Positions 23,465 to 34,540 of a stretch of 64,000 bases of DNA are shown here, one piece after another. This stretch comes from Trachythela sp. YZ-2020 (taxonomy: Eukaryota; Cnidaria; Anthozoa; Malacalcyonacea; Clavulariidae): assembly GCA_016169945.1 (NCBI GenBank), contig JADLSH010000395.1, positions 8,274,001-8,338,000 of the forward strand, read 5' to 3'. The position numbers and the translations under genes are program-made. The notes beneath the pieces were generated by a model. It worked only from the letters and a program-made list of their open reading frames with translations, had not been told where the DNA came from and made no database searches. Position 1 is the stretch's first letter. The number at the start of each line of letters is the position of its first letter.

Positions 23465-24030
23465 AAGAAGAATATATTTACAAGTTTTAAAATTTATGCG
23501 ATCGAATACACATTGCAATTAATTAATAATTGCACTCCTTAACCAACCAGATTGCAGTAATTTTGTCATGTATATAATAATTGTTAAGTTAATTAATTAG
23601 ATCTTCCAAAATGACCTGATTCATGTACCAAAGACACACAAAGTAATGGCAGCATGTTACATGATTAAATGTTAAACTGTTGTATATGGCACAAACGTTT
23701 TGTTGTTTATACACCTTTTGAACTTTTGTTTTATTAGTTTTCAAGTTAATTTGCTTTGTACTATATGAAGTTAAACCAATTACTTTGATGTCACACATTC
23801 ATTAGAGCATATCACAATATATCTACTGATAATTATGTTTAAAAAAAGCATGTCTCCTGGTCCTCTGCATTGATATTCTTAATAGTTTAAAAAAGGGGCT
23901 TTAAACTATTTGTTATGACAGCTTTAAAGCTTTAGTTTTAGGTTAATTCGTTGAGTTTAATATTTAATTCTTGGGTGTAATTACAATACTGTGACAAGTG
24001 CTATTTTTTTTGGTTATGGATTCTCTGTCC
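23465..24030. other. No gene seen
   Basis: AT-rich. A minus-strand frame from about 24053 down to 23966 follows an acceptor-like TTTAGTTTCTCCTCAG, but it is too short to call. Confidence 0.35.
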
Positions 24031-24052
24031 ACGTAATTTTTGCCAAGATTGT
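24031..24052. repeat. 22-bp exact repeat shared with 30999-31020
   Basis: A 22-base word starting ACGTAATTTTTGCCAAG occurs identically, in the same orientation, inside the N-terminal part of the Rep gene about 7 kb away. The flanks differ at once on both sides. Confidence 0.9.
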
Positions 24053-24353
24053 CTGAGGAGAAACTAAATAATATTTTTTTAAATTTTAGCAAACGTAAGG
24101 CTGCCAGTGTAAAATTTCGATCCTTATGGTGCTTTGTGATAATATATTAGTTATTTAATGGGCTTTAACCGTGATTATACGGAATTAAATGTTTTGGTGT
24201 TGGTTTTTTCCCCACATTGCATTATTTTCTTTGGGAAACTTCCTGAAATTTATCGCGTATTTAACTAGTTTTTCGTTTTTAAAATACGTTTAACTTGTCA
24301 ATTAAATTCGTCATGGAGACCTGATTATTAATTAGTTAATTGTTGAAAGCATA

Positions 24354-25392
24354 ATGACAAAGAAAGTGTGTCCGGAGACAAGAGCATTGACTCGCTTTTA
24401 TAGAAATTAAACCAAATTTAGTTATAGGCAAATTGCTATTCCATGCGGGGTGTCAAAGTCTGTTGTTCATAAAATATGCAATGTGAAGGCGGTTCCAAAA
24501 TTGCTTCCTAAAACATCACATGGTAAGGTGGGACGACCAAAATGTCTTAGCGAGAGAAATCAGAGACAACTGTTGTGTGGATTAAAAACTTTAAGACGTA
24601 CTTCAGTGAACTTCTCAGTAAAAGATCTTATAGAGGAGAGTGGGCTGGACCCTAAAACAGCGAAACGAAGAACTGTTTTGGACTCCTAAGCGATTCCGAC
24701 AAGAAAATACGGACGAAGTACGCCAAAACAGCTGCAAAGTAGCTGAAAGATTCTCCACATTTTTACACAAAGCATGTATCGTTTTATTTAGATGGCGTCT
24801 CATTCATTCACAAGTACAATCCCCTTAAAACAGCGTTACAGCCGAAATCGCGTGTTTGGCGACAGCATGGGGAGGGACTTAAAATTACTACGAAAGGAAG
24901 TAAAGAGCTGGCTGGTGGAAGGCGATTACATCTCATGGTCGCTGTTGCATATGGGAAAGGAGTAGTTTTGAGGAAGGCATGTGAGAAAATGGACGGTACT
25001 TTCTTTGCTTCTTTTGTGAAAGAAAATCTGAACTTATGCTTTGCTAAAGCGGGTCCCAAGAAAAGAAGGAAATATTTGTGATGGACAATTGCCCTTGTCA
25101 AAATAGCAAAGTAGCTTTATCTGCCTTAGATCATATTGAATGCACACGGCATAAAATTCCTGCGCGATCTCCTGACCTAAACCCTATAGAAAATATTTTC
25201 CATATCGTTAAGAAACAATTAGAGGAACAAGCTATAAATATGCGTTTAACAAATGAAACATTTCAGGAATTTCAGGAGAGAGTATGTCGGTGTTTAGATA
25301 ACTTGAATGTTAACCTTATTGACCGCACACTCGAAAGTATGCCTAATCGCATTGCAGCAATACTAGCTCGAAAAGGAATAAGGTCGAAATAG
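24354..25392 (+). pseudogene. Tc1-like (DD34E) transposase, broken
   Basis: ATG at 24354, then an in-frame TAA at 24408. A helix-turn-helix region reads YRQIAIPCGVSKSVVHKICN and VGRPKCLSERNQRQLL. A frameshift near 24665 and an in-frame TAG precede the first catalytic Asp in FYLDGVSFIHKYNP. After KGVVLRKACEKMDGTFF a second frameshift (about 25075) leads to MDNCPCQNSK, the second Asp, and SPDLNPIENIFHIVKK, the catalytic Glu. There are 34 residues between the second Asp and the Glu, as in Tc1. About 340 codons in total is normal for Tc1. TIRs were not located. Confidence 0.9.
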
Positions 25393-25537
25393 TAAACTTT
25401 TTAATAAATATTGTACATTGCGTTTTCCGTCTTGGGTCTGTTTAAGTAATTATATAATCATGTAGTTGTTAAAGATTTTCAGAATGTTAAATGTTTGCGT
25501 TATTTTAAAGGATAAATAAATTGATACTGTATGGTAG

Positions 25538-26471
25538 TTAACTCCTTATTGTCACAAGCTGACTAAGTAAGACGATATCGATCTGTTTCAAATGTAAATA
25601 TCGCCAGACGTGTTTATTCTCTGGCAACAGGACACGCATCATTCGATAGCTTATGACTTCCTCTTTAAAATTATATTTAGTTTGTCCCGGTTCATATTAC
25701 ATATCCAAATTAATTTGCATACATGTTCATAAATTATCTAAAAATTTTACAATTATTGTTGAAATAAACCTGAATTGCCAGAACAGGTTTAGAATTTTCG
25801 AGCAAATGTTAGCAATTCTAATCCCAAAATTGTAGCTCATGTAAAAGATTCCCGCACGCGCAAATTAATTACGAAATGCCATATAAGGTCAGTGTTGATT
25901 GCTATAAACCAATGAAAATCCGCCATCTAGGCAATTACATCACGCGGAATCGATTGCCGGTAATTTCAATACGCTAGGATGCAAAGCCGCAGAGATTTAG
26001 CTTCCGAAGTTGCCCGAGCGTGCTCCGACAAAACCAGGATTTTGCAATAAAGACGGCATTTTCACGAGAAAAGTCGAGAATTGTCATAAAATGGCTAGTT
26101 TATTTAGTATGGATATTTAAATACATCCTTTCGAACAGGATTTTCAAGAGCTATCCAATGGTCCACTTAGGAGTTTGTAGCGTGTGAACCAAAGGTAGGA
26201 AAGCGAAATGAATATATAATTAGTTTGTATTATTGTTAATTTGTAAACAATACAAAGTTCAGAGGTGTTTGAAAGGGGCTAAATTGGCCGCGTAGCATTG
26301 TAAACAAACACAAAACTTTACTTCTCTAAAGACATCGTAAAACGCTGAATCGAACGGTGGTATTTTCATCTACACAGCATGCACTGAACCGAAGATATGA
26401 ACCTGCAAAATTTAAGACGATATCGTCTTAAAAACATTAGCACCTAACAGTACCGGACGATAAGGAGTTAA
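25538..26471. mobile_element. TTAA-flanked non-autonomous element, copy A
   Basis: TTAACTCCTTATTGTCAC at the left and GACGATAAGGAGTTAA at the right give short inverted ends CTCCTTAT/ATAAGGAG between TTAA sites, the target preference of piggyBac-type elements. Subterminal AAGACGATATCG occurs near both ends. Length is 934 bp with no credible gene. Confidence 0.75.
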
Positions 26472-27692
26472 ACTACCTTTCTACGAATTAACCCGACTTA
26501 CACCCACTTACCATGCCTTACAAAGACTTTAGACCAACTTAACAAGACTTACACCCACTTAGACCACATTAAGACGACTTTAAACTACCTTTCGACGAAT
26601 TAACCCGACTTACCATGCCTTACAACGACTTTAGACCAACTTAACCCGACTTACACCCACTTAGATCACATTAAGATGACTTTAAACTACCTTTCGACGA
26701 ATTAACCCGACTTACACCCACTTACCATGCCTTACAACGACTTTAGACCAACTTAACAAGACTTACACCCACTTAGACCACATTAAGATGACTTTAAACT
26801 ACCTTTCGACGAATTAATCCGACTTACACCCACTTACCATGCCTTACCACGACTTTAGACCACATTAAGGCAACTTTAAACTGCCTTTCGACGAATTAAC
26901 CCGACTTACACACCCACTTATCATGCCTTACAACGATTTTAGACCAACTTAACCCGACTTACACCCACTTAGACTACATTAAGACGACTTTAAACTACTT
27001 TTCGACGAATTAATCCGACTTACACCCACTTATCATGCCTTACAACGACTTTAGATCAACTTAACCCGACTTACACCCACTTAGACCACATTAAGATGAC
27101 TTTAAACTACCTTTCGACGAATTAATCCGACTTACACCCACTTACCATGCCTTACAACGACTTTAGACCACATTAAGGCGACTTTAAACTGCCTTTCGAC
27201 GAATTAACCCGACTTACACCCACTTATCATGCCTTACAACGATTTTAGACCAACTTAACCCGACTTACACCCACTTAGACCACATTAAGACGACTTTAAA
27301 CTACTTTTCGACGAATTAATCCGACTTACACCCACTTATCATGCCTTACAACGACTTTAGATCAACTTAACCCGACTTACACCCACTTAGACCACATTAA
27401 GACAACTTTAAACTACCTTTCGACGAATTAACCCGACTTACACCCACTTAGACCACATTAAGACGACTTTAAACTACCTTTCGACGAATTAACCCGACTT
27501 ACACCCACTTACCATGCCTTACAACGACTTTAGACCAACTTAACCCGACTTACACCCACTTAGACCACATTAAGACGACTTTAAACTACCTTTCGACGAA
27601 TTAACCCGACTTACACCCACTTATCATGCCTTACAACGACTTTAGACCAACTTAACCCGACTTACACCCACTTAGACCACATTAAGACGACT
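26472..27692. repeat. ~112-bp satellite array
   Basis: About eleven units alternate two half-units that both begin ACTTACACCCACTTA. One continues GACCACATTAAGACGACTTT, then AAACTACCTTTCGACGAATT and AACCCG. The other continues CCATGCCTTACAACGACTTT, then AGACCAACTTAACCCG. Units differ by a few bases, such as CGACTTT/TGACTTT and TACC/TATC. Some units lack one half. There is no coding sense in any frame. Confidence 0.95.
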
Positions 27693-28632
27693 TTAACTCT
27701 TTCTGGTCGGTCGCATTTTAATTATGTTGTCGCAAGTTGTCGCAAGAGCACTTTGAGTACGATCTCCTTTGCAAAATATTTACCCCCTGGCAATGAAATT
27801 AACACCATTGGAATCCTTACAAAATAAGCTTTTTAACAGTGGGCTATTTTGCCGACTAAACATTACAGAATCAAAAATACTAAAAGTTTAATCCCAAACG
27901 TACCTCCAGTCATACTTCAGTTCAACTCAAACAATCTTTAATATCTTCTCATATGTTTATTATATCGACAGACTTCTAATGATCGAAATTTAGCTTTTTA
28001 TCTGTGTCTTTATTTGGTAAAACTTGGCTGCGACTCGAAAAGAAATATTTATTTTGAATTATTTTTATTTATCGAATTTTCCAACATGCGCTTGCGTAGT
28101 TTGACTATATATGGTTTCCCACTACCAGTCCGACAAAAGATCTATAGGGTATTGTACCTGGGAATTCATTCCACCCACTTAAAAAACCATAGCAACATTA
28201 AGTCTTTGTTTGTGTTTGGGCCTTTTCAGTTGTTTTTGTCTGAAATTCCGGTTTGACCACGCTACATTTCAAATTTCGCTGTAACTTTAAACTTTTATTG
28301 TGTTTCTTTGCAAGTTGGTCAGTATGTACAGTTTTTAATGACCACATTAAGACGTGTATTAGCGAATATCACACGGTTTTTAAAACAGAAGTTATAATCG
28401 GTACTGAATATATAATTAGTTTACGATAATAATAAATATCAGATTACAAAGGTGTTAAAACTCACGGAGATCTGTAAAACAATGTGTTTTGCGATTTGTT
28501 TGGCATTGGCCAAGAACAGGTGTGTTTGTTGAATCGATTGGTGGTATTTTAGTCCAACTTGAGGCCCGACTTACAAGCCCAAAGTCATCATTCGCTGGAG
28601 ATGATATTAAACTACCGCTTAGAAAGAGTTAA
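27693..28632. mobile_element. TTAA-flanked element, copy B, inserted in the satellite
   Basis: TTAACTCTTTCT at the left and AGAAAGAGTTAA at the right are a perfect inverted end inside a duplicated TTAA, and satellite sequence resumes on both sides. Its right half is related to copy A (ATATATAATTAGTTT, GGTGGTATTTT). It also contains GACCACATTAAGACG at about 28341, a word of the satellite. The 80-codon frame at 28014 is not convincing. Confidence 0.8.
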
Positions 28633-28804
28633 CGTTTCGACGAATTAACCCGACTTACACCCACTTACTTAGCCTTAAATGACTTTAAACCAACTTAACA
28701 AGACTTAACCCACTTAGACCACATTAAGATGACTTTAAACTACCTTTCGACGAATTAACCCGACTTACACCCACTTACCATGACCACATTACAACGACTT
28801 TAGA
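28633..28804. repeat. Satellite array, continuation
   Basis: One and a half degenerate satellite units between copies B and C, with the same GACGAATTAACCCGACTTAC words. Confidence 0.8.
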
Positions 28805-29607
28805 CTCTTTATCGTTAAGTCGCCTTAAACGCCTTGAATTACAATCGGTTGTTTCAAATGTAAATCATGCCTTACAACGATTTTAGACCAACTTAACCAG
28901 GACTTACACGTCACTTCGACTACATTATGACGACTTTAAACTACTTTTAAAATTAATCCGACTTACACCCACTTATCATGCATATCCAAATTAATTTGCA
29001 TACATGTTCATAAATTATCTAAAATTTTTACAATTATTGTTGAAATAAACCTGAATTGACGCAAATTAATTACGAAATGCCATATAAGGGCAGTGTTGAT
29101 TGCTATAAACCAATGAAAATCCGCCATCTAAACTGCCTTCACGACGAATCGATTGCGGTAATTTACACCCACTTATCATGCCTTACAACGATTTTAGACC
29201 AAAACCCGATTTCTTACACCCATTTAGACCACATTAAGACGACTTTAAACTACTTTTCGACGAATTAATCCGACTTAGTATGGATATTTAAATACATCCT
29301 TTCGAACAGGATTTTAGATCAACTTAACCCGACTTACACCCTTGTAGCGTGTAAACCAAAGGTAGAAAGAAATTAATATATAATTAGTTTGACTTATTGT
29401 TAATTTGTAAACAATACACAGTTCAGGTGTGTTTGAAAGGCTAATTTGGCCATAGCATTGTAAGACAAACACAATTTACTTCTAAAGACGAATTAACCCG
29501 AACGGTGGTATTTTCATCTACATACCATGCACTGAACCGAAGATATGAAAACTGCAAAAGTAAGACGATATCGTCTTACTTTAGTCAACTTGTGACAATA
29601 AGGAGTT
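28805..29607. mobile_element. Patchwork copy C: copy-A sequence interleaved with satellite
   Basis: Segments of copy A occur in the correct order and orientation. Examples are GTTTCAAATGTAAATC, GCATACATGTTCATAAATTA, GCTATAAACCAATGAAAATC, TATGGATATTTAAATACATC, ACCGAAGATATGAA and AAGACGATATCGTCTTA. Between them lie satellite blocks such as CACCCACTTATCATGCCTTA and CATTAAGACGACTTTAAACT. The right end AACTTGTGACAATAAGGAGTT is the inverse of copy A's left end. Confidence 0.8.
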
Positions 29608-29614
29608 CATCTTA

Positions 29615-29727
29615 CACTGGCTGACGTCACACAGTGGACAGCCGTGCAGCGTGATATTAAAATAAATTGCTTGTGTATTCTTTAAATAAACGCTGCACGG
29701 CCGTGTACCGTGTGACGTCACCTAGTG
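29615..29727. mobile_element. 113-bp palindromic MITE or hairpin
   Basis: Two 38-bp arms (29615-29652 and 29690-29727) match inverted at 32 of 38 positions, including GTGACGTCAC-type and GGCCGTGCAGCGT words, around a 37-bp AT-rich loop. It lies about 230 bp beyond the 3' end of the Rep gene, so a replication or termination hairpin is possible but unproven. Confidence 0.8.
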
Positions 29728-29959
29728 CTAGATTAACTAAATGTGTCATTTAGTTAAGGTATAGTATAGCACACAGTGTCGCATAGATTTGTTATCACAT
29801 ATAATATCGCTAATATTAGGACATTCAAGGTTAAGATACAGATATATTCGCATATTTACATTGAACACAATTGTGGCCTGGCAGTCTATAAAAGAATTTA
29901 ACAGTTTTATATTTAGTAATCAATGTGTCCTGCGCGTGTAGTACTTTTTTCTCTCCATT
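29728..29959. other. Gap between hairpin and Rep gene
   Basis: AT-rich; no gene or motif recognised. Confidence 0.4.
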
Positions 29960-31048
29960 TTATTGCGCCTGGAGAATTAGTTCAGCGAAACATCTCGGGC
30001 ATGGGGCAGCCTCTACTTGCTCCTCGCTTGAAATAGAAGCGTGAAAACCAAATACATTCCACCTGACTCTCATCATTTAGGTTTCTGTAGCATCCAACAC
30101 ACCACCACGTACGAAATTTATTTCTTCCTTTGCTGTACAAAATATTGGCACATCACCAGAGAGGGCAGCGTCTTTGCTGTAATGACTTTTGGGCGCTGGT
30201 AAATGTACCAACTGACCCTCTAACATCAATAATAGATCATGCCAAGGTATTATCTGCCTTGACCATCTAAAATCGTTCAGAAAAATTATGTCTGCATTTT
30301 CGGCTCCAACCCAGGCAAAAGTGGTTGTTGCAGGATTACAGAATGTATTGTAAATCAAATTTAGTGGGTTTAATAGAAACGTCTTTCCGTAATTTGCTGG
30401 GCCCTTCAGATAGATATTACGGTATTTTCCCCAACCTTTTTCTAACAACATGCGCACCTCCTCCGCGAATTGTTGAACTCCAATGCCATTTCTGGTTAGG
30501 ATGTCAATGGCCATAACTAACCATCTGCCAAGACAGCCTTCAACACATCTGTCCTCCAGTCTGGTGAGCTTCGATCTTTCCAACTTCTTCTTGGCATCCT
30601 CTAATTCCAATCCCACTGTTAAGGCTTTGTCCACTGCTTTTGCGCCTCGGTTAGCGATGAATTCTGCCAAATCAGTTTTTCCTTCTCTCTTTTGTTGATG
30701 TGCCAACGCGAGTTGTTCTAGTCGGGTTGAACTCGTCAAATCAGGGTGATTATGTGATTGAACATGTTGATTATCGTCTTGCGTAACGTAAAGCCATGCT
30801 GAGTAATAATTCACATTAACACCGCTGAAATTAACTTTTATGCCGTGGTTTGAGTCAAGGTAATTTCTCACTTTCAACCAATGATGGCGTGATTGGAGCT
30901 TTACTGCCATGTGATAGTGAACTCTGCCGTCTCTATGGGGCTCCATGCTACAAACCCATTGCAAAAATTCTCAAATGCGTGTAATATCAGCAATGCAAAC
31001 GTAATTTTTGCCAAGATTGTATATCGTGTCTAGGCATTCCAAGCTGCA
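29960..31048 (-). pseudogene. Rep-like protein: HUH endonuclease plus SF3 helicase
   Basis: An uninterrupted 295-codon stretch (30964-30077) reads through an HUH nuclease motif (VHYHMAV, residues 15-21), candidate active-site tyrosines (NYYSAWLYV, 52-60), a Walker A loop (GPANYGKT, 188-195), a Walker B (IIFLND, 226-231) and motif C (DVPIFCTA, 271-278). This is the order of Rep proteins that start rolling-circle replication. There is no ATG at its start; the frame continues upstream through one TGA (30971-30973) as YNLGKNYVCIADITRI to an acceptor-like CTTTTCAG at 31049. After the TAA at 30077-30079 the same frame continues as RVRWNVFGFH and ends with CPRCFAELIL before TAA at 29960. Two nonsense changes therefore break one long gene. 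Close relatives are, from memory, repeated cnidarian proteins without an assigned function. No capsid gene is nearby. Confidence 0.85.
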
Positions 31049-31487
31049 CTGAAAAGTTTTAGTTTAAATAAATGTTTTTCTCACTTAAATAAACATTTTT
31101 CTTACTTATTAATACATTATTTTTGGACCTGTAGGAATCAGCTTTATATAGGAAAGAGTTTTATACCAGTTGTAATTAATCTGTATCTGTATCTTTTAAC
31201 ATATAATACCTAACCTATAGGAATCAACTTTACGTCAAAAATGGGACCTGTAGGAGTCGGGTCCTCCATAGGGGCGGTTCATATAATAAATGGAACGTCC
31301 CTATACTGTTTTACGATCAAATTAATTGTAAATACAAAACCATAAATTTTAAAGATTCCAAATGTGACAACAACACACTCCTCTACCACCTCTCCCAGGG
31401 AACAATTTCGATTTCCCCCCAAAATCTGGGGGTTCACATGACCAGAAACAACCAGGGTAATATCTCCCCAAGAGATAATAGCCTGGC
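31049..31487. other. Upstream flank of the Rep gene
   Basis: Contains a partial direct repeat, GACCTGTAGGAATCA at about 31125 and GACCTGTAGGAGTCG at about 31245, with a third related CCTATAGGAATCAAC between. The 105-codon minus-strand frame 31279-31596 runs through a palindrome cluster and is not called. Confidence 0.4.
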
Positions 31488-31590
31488 CTATAGAATATGC
31501 TATAGAATATTCTATAGCGCTTCCGACCCTATAGCATATTCTATTGCCATATTCTATAGAATGTTCAGATTCTATGGAATATTCCATTGT
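31488..31590. repeat. CTATAGAATATTC dyad cluster
   Basis: Left block 31488-31517 and right block 31529-31559 are inverted copies built of CTATAGAATAT words; a further TTCTATGGAATATTCC follows. The cluster could form hairpins and lies about 440 bp upstream of the Rep reading. Confidence 0.8.
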
Positions 31591-31599
31591 ACCCACGGA

Positions 31600-31913
31600 A
31601 AATGTCCCACCAAAACTTAAAATCGTAAACTAAACAAATTTAATACGAATTAAAAAACTTTAAACCTAATTTCAAGATAATTTTAATACTTTAACTAATT
31701 TGTGACTAAATTTTGAAACAAAGTTGTTTTTTTTAAAGTAAAATTGACGAGCAAAAGTCAAGCATGCATACGTAATATGAATATGTAAATTAATCGAGTT
31801 TAAAAATGTCTCTTGAGTTATATTATAAAAGAAATAGAAAACATTTTTTCCTGTGTTTCTATACTATGGTAGCTCATAAGCGCAAAACACAAAACAAGAA
31901 AAACAAAACACAT
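31600..31913. other. No feature seen
   Basis: Very AT-rich, stop-dense in all frames. Confidence 0.4.
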
Positions 31914-33215
31914 TTAACGATCTTCAAACAGATTTAGCATTTTTTTGGACATATTTTGACATGAAAAAATCAAAACACATTTGGAATAGCAAAACACATT
32001 TGACATAGCAAAACACATTTGTGGTACGTGGTTGTGTGGTTTCGTTTGATCCCCAGAAGATGCAGGAGTGATTTCCAAACTCAAACTGAGAACTGTGGTC
32101 GGATGTAATACTCCTGGGAAGACCGAATCGTGAAATCCAACCGTGCAGCAAAGCCCGGGCATAAGATTCAGCCGTGATGATGGTCATGGGGATCACTTCT
32201 CTCCAACAAGTATAATGGTCAATACACGTAAACAGGTAGCAAAAACCAAATGACTGGGGAATGTCTATCTATGTGAATGTCATCAAATCGTCTTTCAGGG
32301 AGATCAAACTCCTGAATTGGGGCAGTCGTGTGTCTCTGGATCTTAGCCTGTGGGATGAATTGCAGGTTTTTGACCAGCGGCAAACGTCTCGCTTGAATCC
32401 ATTCCAAATGAAGTGTGCTTTGATGAGCTTACAGGTAGCTTTGGTTCCAGAATGAGCTAAGTCGTGTAGCAAATGGAAGATTTCTGGGCGAAATGGTGCG
32501 GGTACAACAGGGCAGGCATTACCTTGTGAGATGTCGCAAAGAAGTGTGAAGTTGTCAGCACAAAATAATAATATCCACAGGCTGGTAGGACATGTCTTTA
32601 CATGCTGTCTCGCTCTGTGTCTCTCATCATCGCTATCATCACCTGAAAGTCGATTTCAGTGTAGGATGTGTTGCATTTATTTGCATGCATGAAAAAGCAT
32701 GAGCCACAGCGTTGTTCTTGCTTTTGACGTGGCGTAAGTCGGTAGTAAACTGACTTTGACAAGGAGACAGCTGGTTTGACCCTTTCGTGATGGCTGAAAT
32801 TAACAGTTTATGGTCCATGTAAATGTGAAACGCACAACCTTTGACGAACCAGCGAAAATGACGGATAGCGAGATAGATGGCTTACAGTTCACGATCAAAG
32901 GTACTGTATCTCGTTTCAGCTGGTTTTAGTTTACGTGAGAAGAAGGCGATTGGTCGCCATGGGTGGTGAATGAACTGCTCTAAGACCGCCCCCACACCAT
33001 GGTCTGATGCGTCAGACGTAATACAAGTTGGGGCATCGTGTTGCGGATGAACCAACATTGTCGCACCAACCAAGGCTGATTTGCAGAACTCGAAAGATTG
33101 TTGACAGTCCGCCATACCAGGTGTACCTAGAGGATGCTACGAGCTGGTGAAGAAGGCGAAGCTGGCTAGCAAGGTGTGGTATGAAACAATGGTAGAAATT
33201 GACCATCCTGAGGAA
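31914..33215 (-). pseudogene. Ty3/gypsy pol relic (RT end, RNase H, integrase start)
   Basis: Reading on the minus strand begins with the RT/RNase-H connection (MVNFYHCFIPHLASQL) and RNase H (CITSDASDHGVGAVLEQ, RPIAFFSRKLKPAETRYSTF). About 350 bp of broken sequence follows, then the integrase H2C2 region (MLHDLAHSGTKATCKLIKAH) and the start of the integrase core (ALLHGWISRFGLPRSITSDH). Several frameshifts are present. It is cut at 33216 by the next element and no LTRs were found. Confidence 0.9.
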
Positions 33216-33216
33216 C

Positions 33217-34430
33217 TCACGTAAAAGAATGATTCAATTTGTTTCTGTATCTTTTATAAGACGATTCATTTTCAGAACTAGGGGAATTTAAGTATCGTTT
33301 ATACAATCTATTCTTCCGTCTTATTGATTTAAGGAGAACCTTGGACAACCACGGTTTTGTTAAAGCATATTTTATTTTTCTTACTCTTTTCAATGGGAAA
33401 CAATTATTATAAGTTTCACGATCATGAAATCCATCTAAGTTATACCAATTTATGTTATTTAGATAATGGCGAAATTTGGCCACATTTTAATTTTTATCAT
33501 GGAATACCAAGTATTTGTCGTGATCCAAATCTGTTACTTGGTTTAGGCTAATGCAAAATATAGGTAAATTATCAGAAATATCTGATAGCAATAAGCCATT
33601 TAAAGAATGATTATCTGAGCAATTATTAAAAATGTTATCAATGACTGCTGCAGTATGAGCAGTTATTCTTGTAGGGAGCGTTATTAATGGGAAAAACATA
33701 TGACCAAACATAATATCTAAAAATTCAGCATTGAGTTGATGAGTGTGGTGATTCAATAGATTCAGGTTAAAATCACCCATGAGATAGCAAAATTTGTTTT
33801 CCTTGGAGATTATTCCCATGAGCGAATTTAAACTACTAATGAAGTCATTTACATTTTGACTTGGTGGCCGATAAACAATGTCTAATAATGTTTTTACTTC
33901 TACAATTAGTTATTAATTCAACAAACAGACTTTCAACATTTGAAGTTTGAGGAAAGCGTAAATCATTATGAGATATGTACTAAGCTTAAATATAAACCAA
34001 TACCTCCACCTGATCTATCAGAACGGTAGTCATGTATGAAGTTATATCCAACAATATCGACATTGTGCAATGAATCTTGTAACCAAGTTTCAGAAATACC
34101 AATAGCAGAGAATTTGTGATTAATCGAAACAAGCAAGTTAGTTAGACTATTAAAATTGCGTCCCAAGCTTCAAATATTTAGATGAATCAAGGATAAGCTT
34201 TCAGAAAATAATTTCGTTAAAGGCACACTCTGTATATTAGTCCCAATCACAAACATCGGGATCTATGGAGTGTAATAAAGATATATTTTTATACTTATCA
34301 AAAGACAAGGGATTTAGTTTTAAACAATTAAATCTGTCTAAGTTGAAGTTCACACAGCCGTTAGACATCTCGTACATGACTAAATCAAAATTATCATCAT
34401 CAAGATGATAAAGTGGTAATTCGCACAAGG
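33217..34430 (-). pseudogene. CR1/L2-type LINE ORF2 5' part (AP endonuclease and linker)
   Basis: On the minus strand, FSAIGISETWLQ and YRSDRSGGGIGLYLS match the N-terminal AP-endonuclease blocks. FCYLMGDFNLNLLNH and PTRITAHTAAVIDNIFNN are the catalytic DFN and later blocks. The linker before RT has TKPWLSKVLLKSIRRKNRLY. The RT itself is missing because the sequence ends at the gypsy relic. Frames change at about 33485, 33820-33960 and 34170. Confidence 0.88.
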
Positions 34431-34540
34431 TTAATGAAGCAAATGGAATAAATTATAGATCTAAAGTTCACTCCCACACACAACTTAGCTTAGGTCTCCT
34501 CCTTGAGGTCGTTTTAAACACCAAACTTATTTTTAAACAC

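Noticed and set aside
29615..31048. Integrated CRESS or parvovirus genome
   Set aside because: No capsid gene, no nonanucleotide origin recognised, and the C-terminal CxxC tail fits the cnidarian repeat family better; left open as an alternative, not called.
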